Below are positions 1 to 8,717 of a stretch of 21,866 bases of DNA, in pieces; positions within the stretch are counted from its first letter, which is position 1; each line of letters opens with the position of its first letter. The stretch lies in NCBI GenBank assembly GCA_033557675.1, contig JAWQRM010000512.1, positions 1 through 21,866 of the forward strand. Reading direction: 5' to 3'. Source of the DNA: Coptodactyla brooksi (taxonomy: Eukaryota; Arthropoda; Insecta; Coleoptera; Scarabaeidae). The notes below the pieces were generated by a model, which saw nothing but the letters and a program-made list of their open reading frames with translations, had not been told where the DNA came from and did not search any database. The translations under genes were made by a program, and so were the position numbers.

Positions 1-512
1 TCCAATTTGCTGGTAAATCTTGAATTAAAAGATTTTTGAATGCTCGGGAACGAGCCGCTTTACCAATAACTGACAACACTTTATTTCGTGTTGATTATTT
101 AAATTTTTTCGTTCAACGAAAGTATATTGTTTTCGCGGTGCCCTTCTAATATGTACGTATCGCTACGAGTCACAAGTTGTGACTGATTCAAAAGGGCTAA
201 AAACAGCAAGGGCAAAGTAAACAACACGTACACTGAATAACTTATAAAATTCTACTGCCAATACAACTGACTGCTGCCAATCATATTTGGGACATATAAT
301 CCACTGATTCCCGATATCTTGTGTTTTAAGGAGCGTTTTCAACGTTTTAAGGGACTTTTTCAAAGCTCCCTGAATAAAAAATATTCATTGTATAGCTGGG
401 AGATAAACACGGAGATTATTTTGACGGTTAATCTCTATCCAATTAAACTTCTTCTAATTGTAGAAAAATAAATTGACAAACTAAGTTCCTTTTTTACTTC
501 CTCTTAACAGAA
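1..512. other. Unassigned AT-rich sequence
   Basis: No coding similarity is recognised on either strand. The longest open stretch (minus strand, about 66 codons at 163-363) has no family motif and is probably chance. No repeat copy of this stretch was noticed elsewhere in the window. Confidence 0.5.
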
Positions 513-860
513 AGTATTGAATTCGCAAAAAAAATCGATATCGAAATTTTGATGGATCTTGACGAATTAGGCTTTTTGTAGCCTATTTATGCTATTTTTA
601 GTGGTCTGTCCGTCCGTCCGTCGAGTAAAATAATACTTAACATACAAGGCAATTATTATATAATCTGGTCACAGTAAGGGTTTCGTAAATATTGTATATA
701 CAGTTGAGGTACTTAACCTAAGAATTCTTTGATATTATCGTTAATACACATTTTTGGAAAAAGACGACATACGAATGGAAATTTCTTTTATAATTTTTTT
801 TTATATTTAAACCAGGGCCAAAGTGAGAGAAAGTCATGTGCGATGTACATCTTGTAGTTT
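513..860 (+). repeat. Dispersed repeat family D, copy 1
   Basis: This stretch aligns in the same orientation with 14168-14780. Shared blocks are ATTTTGATGGATCTTGA at about 548-564 (also near 14200), the run around GAGGTACTTAACCTAA at about 706-721 (GAGTTACTTAACCTAA near 14283), and the long block from CACATTTTTGGAAAAAGA at about 748 to the GATGTACATCTT palindrome near 842-853. Copy 1 has its own insertion of about 75 bp near 601-675, which includes a short (GTCC)n run at 608-619. It lacks about 350 bp present in copy 2 (roughly 14312-14665). Both copies stop aligning at the same point, just after TAGTTT (860 and 14780), so that is probably a true family end. No reading frame is conserved. The class is unknown; a non-autonomous DNA element is the likeliest guess. 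Confidence 0.75.
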
Positions 861-2726
861 ATTTCTGTGTTTGTCTTTCTTTTATGCCACTTGTTTCACT
901 TGCATCACTGCAAGCTCTGTTTAGTTGAAAATTTTATAGTAGTAATTCTAAGCTACACACGTATAAATATAGAATAATACAGATACATCATCTATGCATA
1001 TCATGATAAGTTTCTATAGCTGTGGTCCTATACTTTAAATTATTTCAGCGGAGACATTGATACGATAATTCAATTATGTGTGGTTAAAATTTTTCTCTTC
1101 TACTCTTTCATAAAATAAAAACTTATAACTTTTACACCCAGACTAGCAACAGATGAGTTATAAAATGTTACTGGACATAGGCAATAACTTCTGGAATACG
1201 TACAGTGAAAGTTTGTACACAATCGTTAGGTGATTTTATGTTTTGCTGCTATATTAAAACCATATAAAATTTATAATTTTATGTCGGTAAGAGAATTGAA
1301 TTTCGGAAAGAAGATAGCAGAATAAGCCGATTCTGCACACTTTCTCTTCGCTTATTGTATGTAGATTATTACAAAAAAAAATCTCAAAGTTAACAAGATG
1401 TTGACACACCCATTCGATAATGGAAAGTTGTAATTACGCAAGAAAGTCATAACGTACTTGAGATACCTCGAAAAAATCAATTCTACTTCAAATAAATTTT
1501 TCGCGTTCATTTAACAATTAGAGAATTTAACAAAACACTTTTTACAACAAGATTTTAAATAATATAGCACGACAATTACAGTGTAATATAGTATAGTTTT
1601 TGGATACTATTCTTATTACAATTTTTTTTGCAAAATAAGTACAATTTAATCAAAACCTGTTTAATCTGCGGGGTCGGTAGCACCTCTGAAATATCCACAA
1701 TAACCTTTGTTTCATTTTAAATGCAATAAAAGGCTTTATGGCGCCCAGTAATCCCAAAAACGACGACCACGTTCGCAAAGTGGCGACGCGATTTGCATTT
1801 CAGCTTCGGTAAATCGGAACGCAATCGCCTGGAGATCTCGCGGGCCAACAAAACTAAACAGTAAGAAGAGCCCGATTCTATTTCTAATAGAGGGAAAGCA
1901 TTGAACCTGCGAGATTATTTTGGCACGAAAACGGTAAGCAATTATTAGAGAGAATCGCGGTGCGAAAGTGGCGCGCTGGAACGCAACTAAAACCGAACGC
2001 AAACACTCGTCCTGTCTTTCAGGACCGGCTTTGGGATAACTGCCAATTCAGCGAAGTCTCACTCGCTAAAAGCCGCTATTCAGAAAACGGCTCCCGCATT
2101 ATCTAACGCAATAAGTTAGTTCGGATTTAGTTGTCAGCGAAACAACTTGGAATATTGTTACTATGGTAAATAGAATGAACGCTATATCCCCAATAGTAAA
2201 TATTATTCTTCTCTATTTCAGTGTTCATTATAATATAATTACGTAGTCATACCGATTAAACAATAATAAGTAATATTACAAACAGAATACTAAAACAACA
2301 GAAAGATATCACTAAAAGTTGGAGTAACGTAAGAGCAACGATTACATTCACATATGCACACTGACAGTTGTATTATCCCTACAAAATTTCATTTAATTAT
2401 CTTTTAAGTCCTCCGAAATAGACGTGACTTGGTTAATACTTAAAATAAAAATGACTCTAAGATTTAATTACAGTTTTATCCTTATCAAAGTGTATGTCCT
2501 AAATCTTTCAAGCATACAAACGTAATAATGATTAATAAATAATTAATTTTAGATTAATAATCTATTTATATTTTTTGTGCGTAATCACTTTACTTATTTT
2601 TATTATGCTATCGATAGACTAAAATAACAATAAAATTAGATTAGAACAAAAAACACAACTAGTAATAAAGAGAGTACGTTATTTTTAACTTCAAGGTTTA
2701 GCTTATAAAATCAAGTCATTGAAAAA
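861..2726. other. Unassigned AT-rich sequence
   Basis: No recognisable gene or mobile element is seen, apart from the CpG-richer patch at 1738-2110 listed separately. Open reading frames are short and lack family motifs. Confidence 0.5.
1738..2110. other. CpG-rich patch of unknown nature
   Basis: Compared with its AT-rich surroundings this patch is rich in G+C and especially in CpG: GGCGACGCG, ACGACGACC, CTCGCGGG and GGCGCGC all occur within about 250 bp. An ATG at 1738 opens a 24-codon plus-strand frame that ends near a possible splice donor (CGGTAAAT, about 1808). The minus strand is open for 88 codons at 1736-2002. Neither translation resembles a family I recognise. It could be a host exon or promoter fragment, a CpG-retaining recent insertion, or another repeat with no second copy here. 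Confidence 0.35.
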
Positions 2727-2785
2727 TATTACTTCAGAGTGCCTCCTGAAGTAATAAAACAATAGTTATAAAAACAATAGTTATA
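2727..2785. repeat. Perfect hairpin followed by a 15-bp tandem duplication
   Basis: TATTACTTCAG (2727-2737) and CTGAAGTAATA (2746-2756) form perfect 11-bp arms around an 8-nt loop. AAAACAATAGTTATA is then repeated head to tail at 2756-2770 and 2771-2785. The stretch lies just outside the distal end of repeat R copy 1. It is probably simple-sequence evolution or a small foldback scar. Confidence 0.7.
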
Positions 2786-2838
2786 GCCAGTAGTAAAACA
2801 ATCCTTGTAACAGAAGGCAAAGACGACTAAAATCATAT

Positions 2839-3590
2839 TAAAATTTTATTCCATTATTTCCCAAAACCAGTCACATTTTACAGGTGTCACCGCAACATAT
2901 GGGAAGTTAACTAGAACGATTAATAGAGATCCTAGTGGGCTTACAACAACGAATATATTGAACAGACAACTAGATACTCCAAAATACTAAGTCCACAAAA
3001 TACACAAAGTTATAATAAGCTGTTATTATTATGTATAAGCAAATAATTTGTGGACAATGAAATCAAAAGATTCGCCAGAAGCCATGACAGAACGCTTCAC
3101 CAAGTCCTCCAGCTTCTTGACAAGACATGACCAGAAGGTAAACTGAAAAGTGTAAAATCCTTTGAGTTGATGTACTCACAGTGAAAAGTAGAGCTAGTGC
3201 TGGAACAAGTGCGTTCTTGTTGTGTCTTCTTCTCACGGCTTCTAAATATTTAATAGCTTAATTAATAACAACTTTTCTAGATTTATAATTACACAACCCA
3301 AATCAAACATTCTTAACCTTCATAAGACGGTCCGGGGTCTGCTAATACCGCAAGATAAAATCTTTCTCTATATCTTTGAAAATTCAACAATTCAAGTGTT
3401 GATCTCGCATCTAACTTCATATTATACCTTTTATGAATACAACATTTAATATCTAGAAGTTGGCTTGAATTAAAATTTGAATTTTCATCGTTTTTATCGC
3501 GTGCGTTTCTTCAGACCTGGGTTCGCTGTTTACGTTAGCTAAAATTAATTCTAGTTTGTTAATAATAAAATCGGGATTTCCCATATATTT
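2839..3590 (-). repeat. Repeat family R, copy 1 (minus orientation)
   Basis: Read on the minus strand, this stretch matches 12888-13668 on the plus strand over about 0.75 kb, at roughly 85-90% identity by eye. Within both copies one frame stays open over about 50 codons, containing SQLLDIKC, then KRYNMKLDARSTLELLN, then QRY and VLADPG. Copy 1 then has a one-base deletion in the GACCCCGGACC stretch near 3330 relative to copy 2. I do not recognise this peptide. On the minus strand, R directly follows the 3' end of the family E element at 3591-4364; in the other copy it lies inside the E element. R could be a retroposed sequence, a captured host fragment or the internal part of an older element. 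Confidence 0.8.
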
Positions 3591-4364
3591 CATACCATAC
3601 GGGAAAAATCAATATCACCACGAGCCCGTGACCCACCCCAACCCCCCTCTATCTCATGAGCTCGCGTGATCTACGGCGCGAGTACTTAATAAGACTTCTG
3701 ATATGATGGGAGGACTTCTGATATGTCTGGTTAACATCGTCTTACGTTCACTTATTTTTTAACTGCTATCAATAAATCGAACGTTTAAGTTCGACAGACA
3801 AACAAAAACTTCATTCTTACTAAAATAAAAGGCCACTTTATAATAAAATAACTCTAATAATACTTAAAAATAAAACTAAATGAAAGATTTCTCTTAATTA
3901 ACGATGCCGCCTATTACGACAAACAATACCCCAACCTGCCGTAGAAATTTCTCCTCCCTCTGGAGAGCATTTCTGGAGTGATAGTTTGATAAGCTTAAAT
4001 AATTTTTATTATGAGCTCATTCAAATTTCACGTGGCATTGGCGACAACCTCTCGCACAAACTATCGTTTCGAACACATTGACAATACACAATATTGGTCG
4101 ACGCGATGTAAGTAGACTATTTTCGAAAGCAACTGCGAATAAATTTACAACTACTACCGTAGAATTGCCGCTCAAATTCCACTTGATAATTTGAACCATC
4201 TCGGCGGTTGTAAAAACGATTGAGTTGTGCATTCCTCAAAGCTGTTAGGGCAAGTGTGTGATTCGCTAATTATCGTGTGATTTCCGGGATCACCCGACTC
4301 GTCAACCAATCGGACGATAATACGATACCCCTATGGGACAACATGTATTTTCCAACACGGTATA
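3591..4364 (-). mobile_element. Family E mariner-like element, internally deleted (left copy)
   Basis: On the minus strand the element opens with TATACCGTGTTGGAAAA (RC of about 4348-4364) and closes with TTTTTCCCGTATGGTAT near 3591-3610. These pair as imperfect inverted termini and match the ends of the copy at 11955-13903 (TATACCGTGTGGGAAA and TTTCCCATACGGTATA). Inside are a transposase N-terminus, a deletion, a short transposase C-terminal scrap, and a non-coding 3' block at 3592-3776 that matches 13680-13903. The element is about 0.77 kb. Beyond its 5' terminus the two copies share no flanking sequence, which supports that terminus as a real end. The exact target-site bases are uncertain (TA or TATA). 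Confidence 0.75.
3895..4232 (-). pseudogene. Mariner-like (DUF4817-type HTH) transposase, N-terminus joined to C-terminus
   Basis: The minus-strand frame starting with ATG at 4232 reads FTTAEMVQIIKWNLSGNST early on. This is the pattern of the N-terminal HTH found in insect mariner-like transposases annotated with DUF4817. A segment (RRPILCIVNVFETI) in the style of the usual second half of that domain follows, about residues 44-57. At about 4020 the sequence jumps directly to the equivalent of 12680 in the right copy (both read TGAATGAGCTCA). Roughly 640 bp encoding the whole DDE/D catalytic core is therefore missing. The remaining C-terminal scrap is full of stops. It cannot encode a catalytic transposase. 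The overlap with 11985-12045 (GTTGTCGCCAATGCC shared) fixes the alignment with the other copy. Confidence 0.75.
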
Positions 4365-4450
4365 CTGTGGGATTCTCTGTTCGACTAAAAGATTATAAGA
4401 CATAAAGTACCAGTTCGAGCTTCCCCGTGTAACGGTTTAGTTTAGAGATT

Positions 4451-5945
4451 ATGATTGCTTTGGATTTATAACCGAATTTCTATCGGAATAGAAATTGGGT
4501 TACTCATGAAGAGTTACACCGCATGAATGAAAGTGATGATACCGAGCTTGATAATGTTGTCAATGAGGAAATAGCGAGTGATTTGGAGTATGAGGATGTC
4601 TTGACAGAGGTGGATCAAGAAAACGACGTAATATTTGCTGATCAAAACATAGAAGAAACCCTGGAAGAAATGGTACCAATTATTATTAGTAACGAAGGCT
4701 TTCCAAAGTATGTAGCCAAAGATGGAACAGAATGGTCAAAAGTTTCACAAAAAATGAAAGTTAGGAATCCAAAAGCTAACAGTCGGAGCTATGCCTTATG
4801 GCTTTCAGACTACAGTGCTGATATTTCAAGTATGAGTAGCGCTTGTTTTCTCTTCCTATCTACTGATATTCTGAACGTAATTGTAACCGAAACTAACAGA
4901 AAAGCATTTTATAACAAATGGAATAATGAAAATCCTGATAGAACTAAAAACTATTTACCTATTGATTCAACAAAGATTGAAGCTTTATACTTGGTGCTCT
5001 TCACAATTCTAAAGAGGTTGTCGATATTCTTTGGTGTCTAGATACTTCTTACTGTCGCCCTATAATACCTGTTACAATGTCAAAAGATAGGTTCGAGCAA
5101 ATTAGTTCATTTCTGCGCTTAGATAAGTTTGAAACCAGGCGGGAACGAAAAGCTACAGATAAGTTAGCTGCAATAAGAGATATTTTTGACATTTTCTTTT
5201 CATAGCTACAGTACTAACTTACAAAAAAACAATATACTTCACTTATGTCTCTTTTTGTTTTTAGGGAAACAAAGCAAGAAACTAGAAAAAGATCAAGGTC
5301 AAAGTATTGTCCTAGACATGGTGGAGCATTTAGGAGGCGGATTTGGTATAACGACCGACAATCGTTTTACGAGTTTAGAGCTTGCCGACAAATTATGGGA
5401 GAAAAATATTACTCCGTGTGGAACCCTTCGACTAAACAAAACATTTATTCCCAAAGAACTTCTGCCAATACCGTATGAGAAGATATTTTCAAGTATATTT
5501 GCCTTTAGAAAAAATAGAACCCTACTGTCTTACGCCACGAAAGACAAAGCTGCTGTCATCTTGCTTTCATATGAGCATACCGATGATGAAGTGACTAGTT
5601 GAGAACAATCTTGCAAACCGGATATAATTCTACACTATAATGCAACGAAAGGGGCTGCCGATACCACAGAAAAGTTAGCCAAATAATGTTTCGTGCAGAG
5701 AAAGACAAATCGGTGGCCAATGGCAATATTTGAAGCAAGAACAGCTGAGATAATCGTGAACTGTTTATCTTAACATTAGGCAAAGAACTCATAAAGAAGA
5801 ACTACATTCAGTTGAGTGAAAAAGTCACATGACAGATGTCTTTCTCGAACTACAGAAGCCCATGGAATACAGAGCCGATGAACAAAATAACACCAGGTGG
5901 CGCTGCTACATGTGTCAAAAGTTGTACAAATACTATGTAACTACA
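4451..5945 (+). pseudogene. piggyBac-family transposase pseudogene (DDE_Tnp_1_7)
   Basis: The order matches a piggyBac transposase. An acidic N-terminal region is present (THEELHRMNESDD, then many D/E residues to about 4660). From about 5043, after a frameshift, come CRPIIPVTMSKDRF and FETRRERKATDKLAAIRDI, diagnostic of the family. A deletion follows at about 5190. From about 5275 come IVLDMVEHLGGGFGITTDNRFTS and LADKLWEKNITPCGTLR. Further on are KPDIILHYNATKGAADT (about 5618) and QRKTNRWPMAIF. A cysteine motif (RWRCYMCQK, near 5900) resembles the C-terminal zinc-binding region. Of the three catalytic aspartates, the second (TTDN) and third (GAADT) sites remain; the first lies in the deleted part. 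Breaks are a TAA at 4469, a TAG at 5039, a TGA at 5600 and several frameshifts. I could not find the TTAA-flanked terminal repeats expected of piggyBac. Confidence 0.9.
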
Positions 5946-7285
5946 TACTTTTATGAAGACATTTCTTAAAAATCTTTTCCAGAAAAATTCCAAAAATTTC
6001 GCGAATGCCTGCCCTGTTCTGAATCCTGAAGTAGTACACGCTTTCGTTTTCAGTTATGGACACAAAACAACCACCCAGGGGCATTTTAGTGCAATTTCGG
6101 CGTAATTTACAATCTCCCAAAGAAACGTCCGGGCATTAAAAGTGGTCTTTAATCTGACAGTGCCAGTAAAACAAATAAGATAATTCGAATAATGTGCTGG
6201 CACGAATTCAAGGTCACAACAGCGACGTTATTTATTTGCTCGCCAGAGACCCGATCGTGCGTGCATCTACCCGTTGGCTGTCTTTCTCTCTTCCACGTTT
6301 TAAAATTGTAATTCTCCCCGTAATTAGGGAGGATATATGACCCTAGACGATGTTTTACGGCCCTCGACATTGGCACTGACCACTTACTCGATACTTTACT
6401 ACTTTTGCGTACATTTTATCTCCTGGAGTTCTGTTTTAAGCGCTACGCTTGGTGTCCTGCTCCTTCAGAGAATAATTACCTAGTGGTAAGTGCGGATAAA
6501 TCAGATCGGCTAAAGAAAACTATTGCAACTTTCAATGGCAATAACTTAATGACGTTGCAACCTAAAATTTTATGAAAGCACTTTGCTGCCACTGCATGTT
6601 TCTTTTTTACTGATAATTACGTCGTTTTAAGTGACAATAAATCAGGCTCGGCGGTATATAAGAAAACCGAACCCGCACTCCGTAAGAGGATACCTTCCAT
6701 AGGTCTCTAGGGATTATTTTTAAATTATGCGTCCACAAGTGTTTAATTTACTGCTCCGTCGTGAATTAATATCAATTATCTTAAGCCGCGGGATGTTGTA
6801 CTGGAACGCTGTAAATCACGGGAAGTAAAATAAACACATCCTTCTTCGCGAGAGTTCTGGGGGAACACTGTCGTAATCAGCCCTCAAGATATCAGGATGA
6901 GGTATTTTAACCCCGGATATTAATTAAATTTGAATGGGAAGGATAACAACTTTATCTTAGATCAGCTGTTGTTAACTGTCTCTTTATAGACCGTTTAGAT
7001 TTGTTTTTCTGACTTTAAGGAGGTTATGGTCCTCGAAGAATAGAACCTCACTGAGTCGTATTTGGTAAATCCTTTCCCCATTAAATAAAATAGTAATTAT
7101 AAATGGAGTAGTACCTTTTTCTTATAGAACAAAGGTAGAAGATAATAATCTTTCTTTTAGTAATTCCTCTTTTAACCATACCTGCAACGTCCTTATTATC
7201 TCACCCATAATCTTCATCGAATACGATTTTCAATCAGCTATTTCAATAAGCTGCACTTTATTCATCGGATAAATGTTGCAGTGTT
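5946..7285. other. Unassigned sequence between piggyBac and IS630-like remnants
   Basis: No recognisable gene is present. A TATA-like motif (TATATAAG, 6655-6662) sits in a slightly GC-richer context, but no transcript start motif or coding sequence follows it. The minus-strand ORF at 6149-6376 has no family resemblance. Confidence 0.5.
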
Positions 7286-7410
7286 TTTCTTTTCGCTTTC
7301 TTCACTTGTCAATTGCATTTCCTTATTTGTCAATTGAGTTTCTGATGCGACTGGGAATTCTCATCCAATTTCCCTATATGTCAAATGTAATTCCGCATTT
7401 GTCAATTCAT
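7286..7410 (+). repeat. Left terminal inverted repeat with ~21-bp iterated units
   Basis: Copies of a unit like TTGTCAATTGNNTTTCC begin at 7306, 7327, 7378 and 7399. More degenerate copies lie between them. Spacing between adjacent clear copies is 21 bp, two helical turns. The right repeat has the same organisation in inverse orientation. Confidence 0.8.
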
Positions 7411-7463
7411 TTTCGTACTAGTGTATGTATTTTTTAGGATAAATATATCATTTGCAATATAAA

Positions 7464-8397
7464 ATGGATCATCATCAACAGCAAATAGATAACGGTCAGA
7501 GGCGCGTAAAGAATAAAATAAGCAATGAAGTGCGAAGTTTGATAATTAGAGTTATGAATAGTGGTTACACACCGAAAACAATTGGGCAGCAATTTAATGT
7601 ATTACCAAACACTGTAAGTAAAATTTATGCAACTTATCGAAAAACTAACAATGTAGCTAAAAGGTCCGGTGGACATCGTCAGCAAAAACTAACACTAGCC
7701 CAAAAGAGCAAATTTGTGATTGGGTCGATATGGATTACACTGTAACTCTTCGTCAGTTGTAGCAAAAATGTGTCACTGAATCGTCCCTTCGGAATATTTA
7801 TTTATCTAGTGTAAACCCTCTGAAGGTCTTCCACTATTTTTTAAAAAGAGTGTCTTTTATTCCCGAAAGAAGAAACACTCTCCAAATTATTCAAGATCAA
7901 TTTAATTACGCAGTTACATATAACCGCATGATGTTTGAAAAAGAGAAAATATTTTTTATTGATGAATTTGGTATCCAAGTGAACTCACGTGTTTCTTATG
8001 GTAGATATGTGAAAAATACACGCGCAAATAAAGTCAAAGCCCAATTAAGAGGCCGAAATTATTCTATTGCAGCAGCCACGAACGTAAATTCTTTGTATAT
8101 ATTCTAAATTCAAGATAGGCCCTACATCATACAACATTTTTCGGAATTCATTATTACTTTAATCAACCACTTACATAATGACGAAATTGATGGAGCTTAT
8201 TTTGTTATGGATAATGTGAGATTTCATACGAGCAGTGAAGTTCTAGATCTCATTAGAAGTCATGGACATTTTGTTGATTCTTTTCTGCCTACAGTCCGTT
8301 TCATAATCCTACCGAAGGACTATTTAATCAGTGAAAAAATATTGTTAAAAGATCACAGCCTACAAATGAAGATGAATTATGTTATTATAGAATTATG
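7464..8397 (+). pseudogene. IS630/Tc1-superfamily transposase pseudogene (DDE_3 type)
   Basis: The first ATG is at 7464; the frame opens slightly earlier but without an ATG. Residues about 15-60 form a homeodomain-like HTH (EVRSLIIRVMNSGYTPKTIG, then FNVLPNTVSKIY). The catalytic core keeps all three acidic residues: D in FFIDEFG (codon at 7961), D in FVMDNVRFH (8210) and E in HNPTEG (8314, reached after a frameshift). The second and third are about 34-35 residues apart. GRNYSIAAATN matches the RGxNxS-type strand after the first D. Breaks are a frameshift near 7718, TAG at 7760, TAA at 8105, a frameshift between 8290 and 8300 within what should be a PPYSP loop, and TGA at 8332 where W is usual. 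About 310 codons remain, near full length, so the breaks are point lesions rather than large deletions. Confidence 0.88.
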
Positions 8398-8587
8398 AAT
8401 TAACACTGTTTCAATTATGTTCAACATATGGAGACATACATGAGCGACTGTCTCGAAAGAAAAGAAATATTAGATTAATTTCCATGTACTGTTTACTGTT
8501 TTGCATTACATATTATTTATCTTTGTACCTAATTATTGTGTATTAAATATAGTTTAATTTAAGTATTTTATTTATTGGGAAAATCAT

Positions 8588-8717
8588 TTGACAAAAGAAG
8601 AAAGTAATTTGACAATTGAGGAATCACATTTGATAATCGATGTCAAAGTTTGACATATGGGAAACTCAATTGAAAAATAAGGAAATGCAATTGACAAATG
8701 AGGAAAATCAAAAGAAA
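8588..8717 (-). repeat. Right terminal inverted repeat with ~21-bp iterated units
   Basis: The core TGAC or a one-base variant recurs at 8589, 8610, 8631 (TGAT), 8651, 8671 (TGAA) and 8692, at steps of 21, 21, 20, 20 and 21 bp. Each copy is usually followed by AATTGAGGAA-like sequence. Read inward on the minus strand, it matches the left repeat at 7286-7410. Confidence 0.82.

Larger units (their letters stand above)
7286..8717 (+). mobile_element. IS630/Tc1-like DNA transposon with iterated terminal inverted repeats
   Basis: A decayed transposase (7464-8397) lies between inverted repeats of about 125-130 bp: 7286-7410 on the left and 8588-8717 on the right. The outermost well-matched block is TTTCTTTT, an 11-bp variable stretch, then TTGTCAATTGCATTTCC, read inward from each end. 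Total length is about 1.43 kb, usual for Tc1/mariner-superfamily elements. The exact outer boundary and the TA target duplication could not be fixed, because the flanks beyond 7286 and 8717 do not end in matching TA dinucleotides at a clear position. Confidence 0.8.

Noticed and set aside
6655..6662. TATATAAG as a host promoter TATA box
   Set aside because: No initiator motif or coding region follows, and such motifs are frequent in AT-rich DNA.
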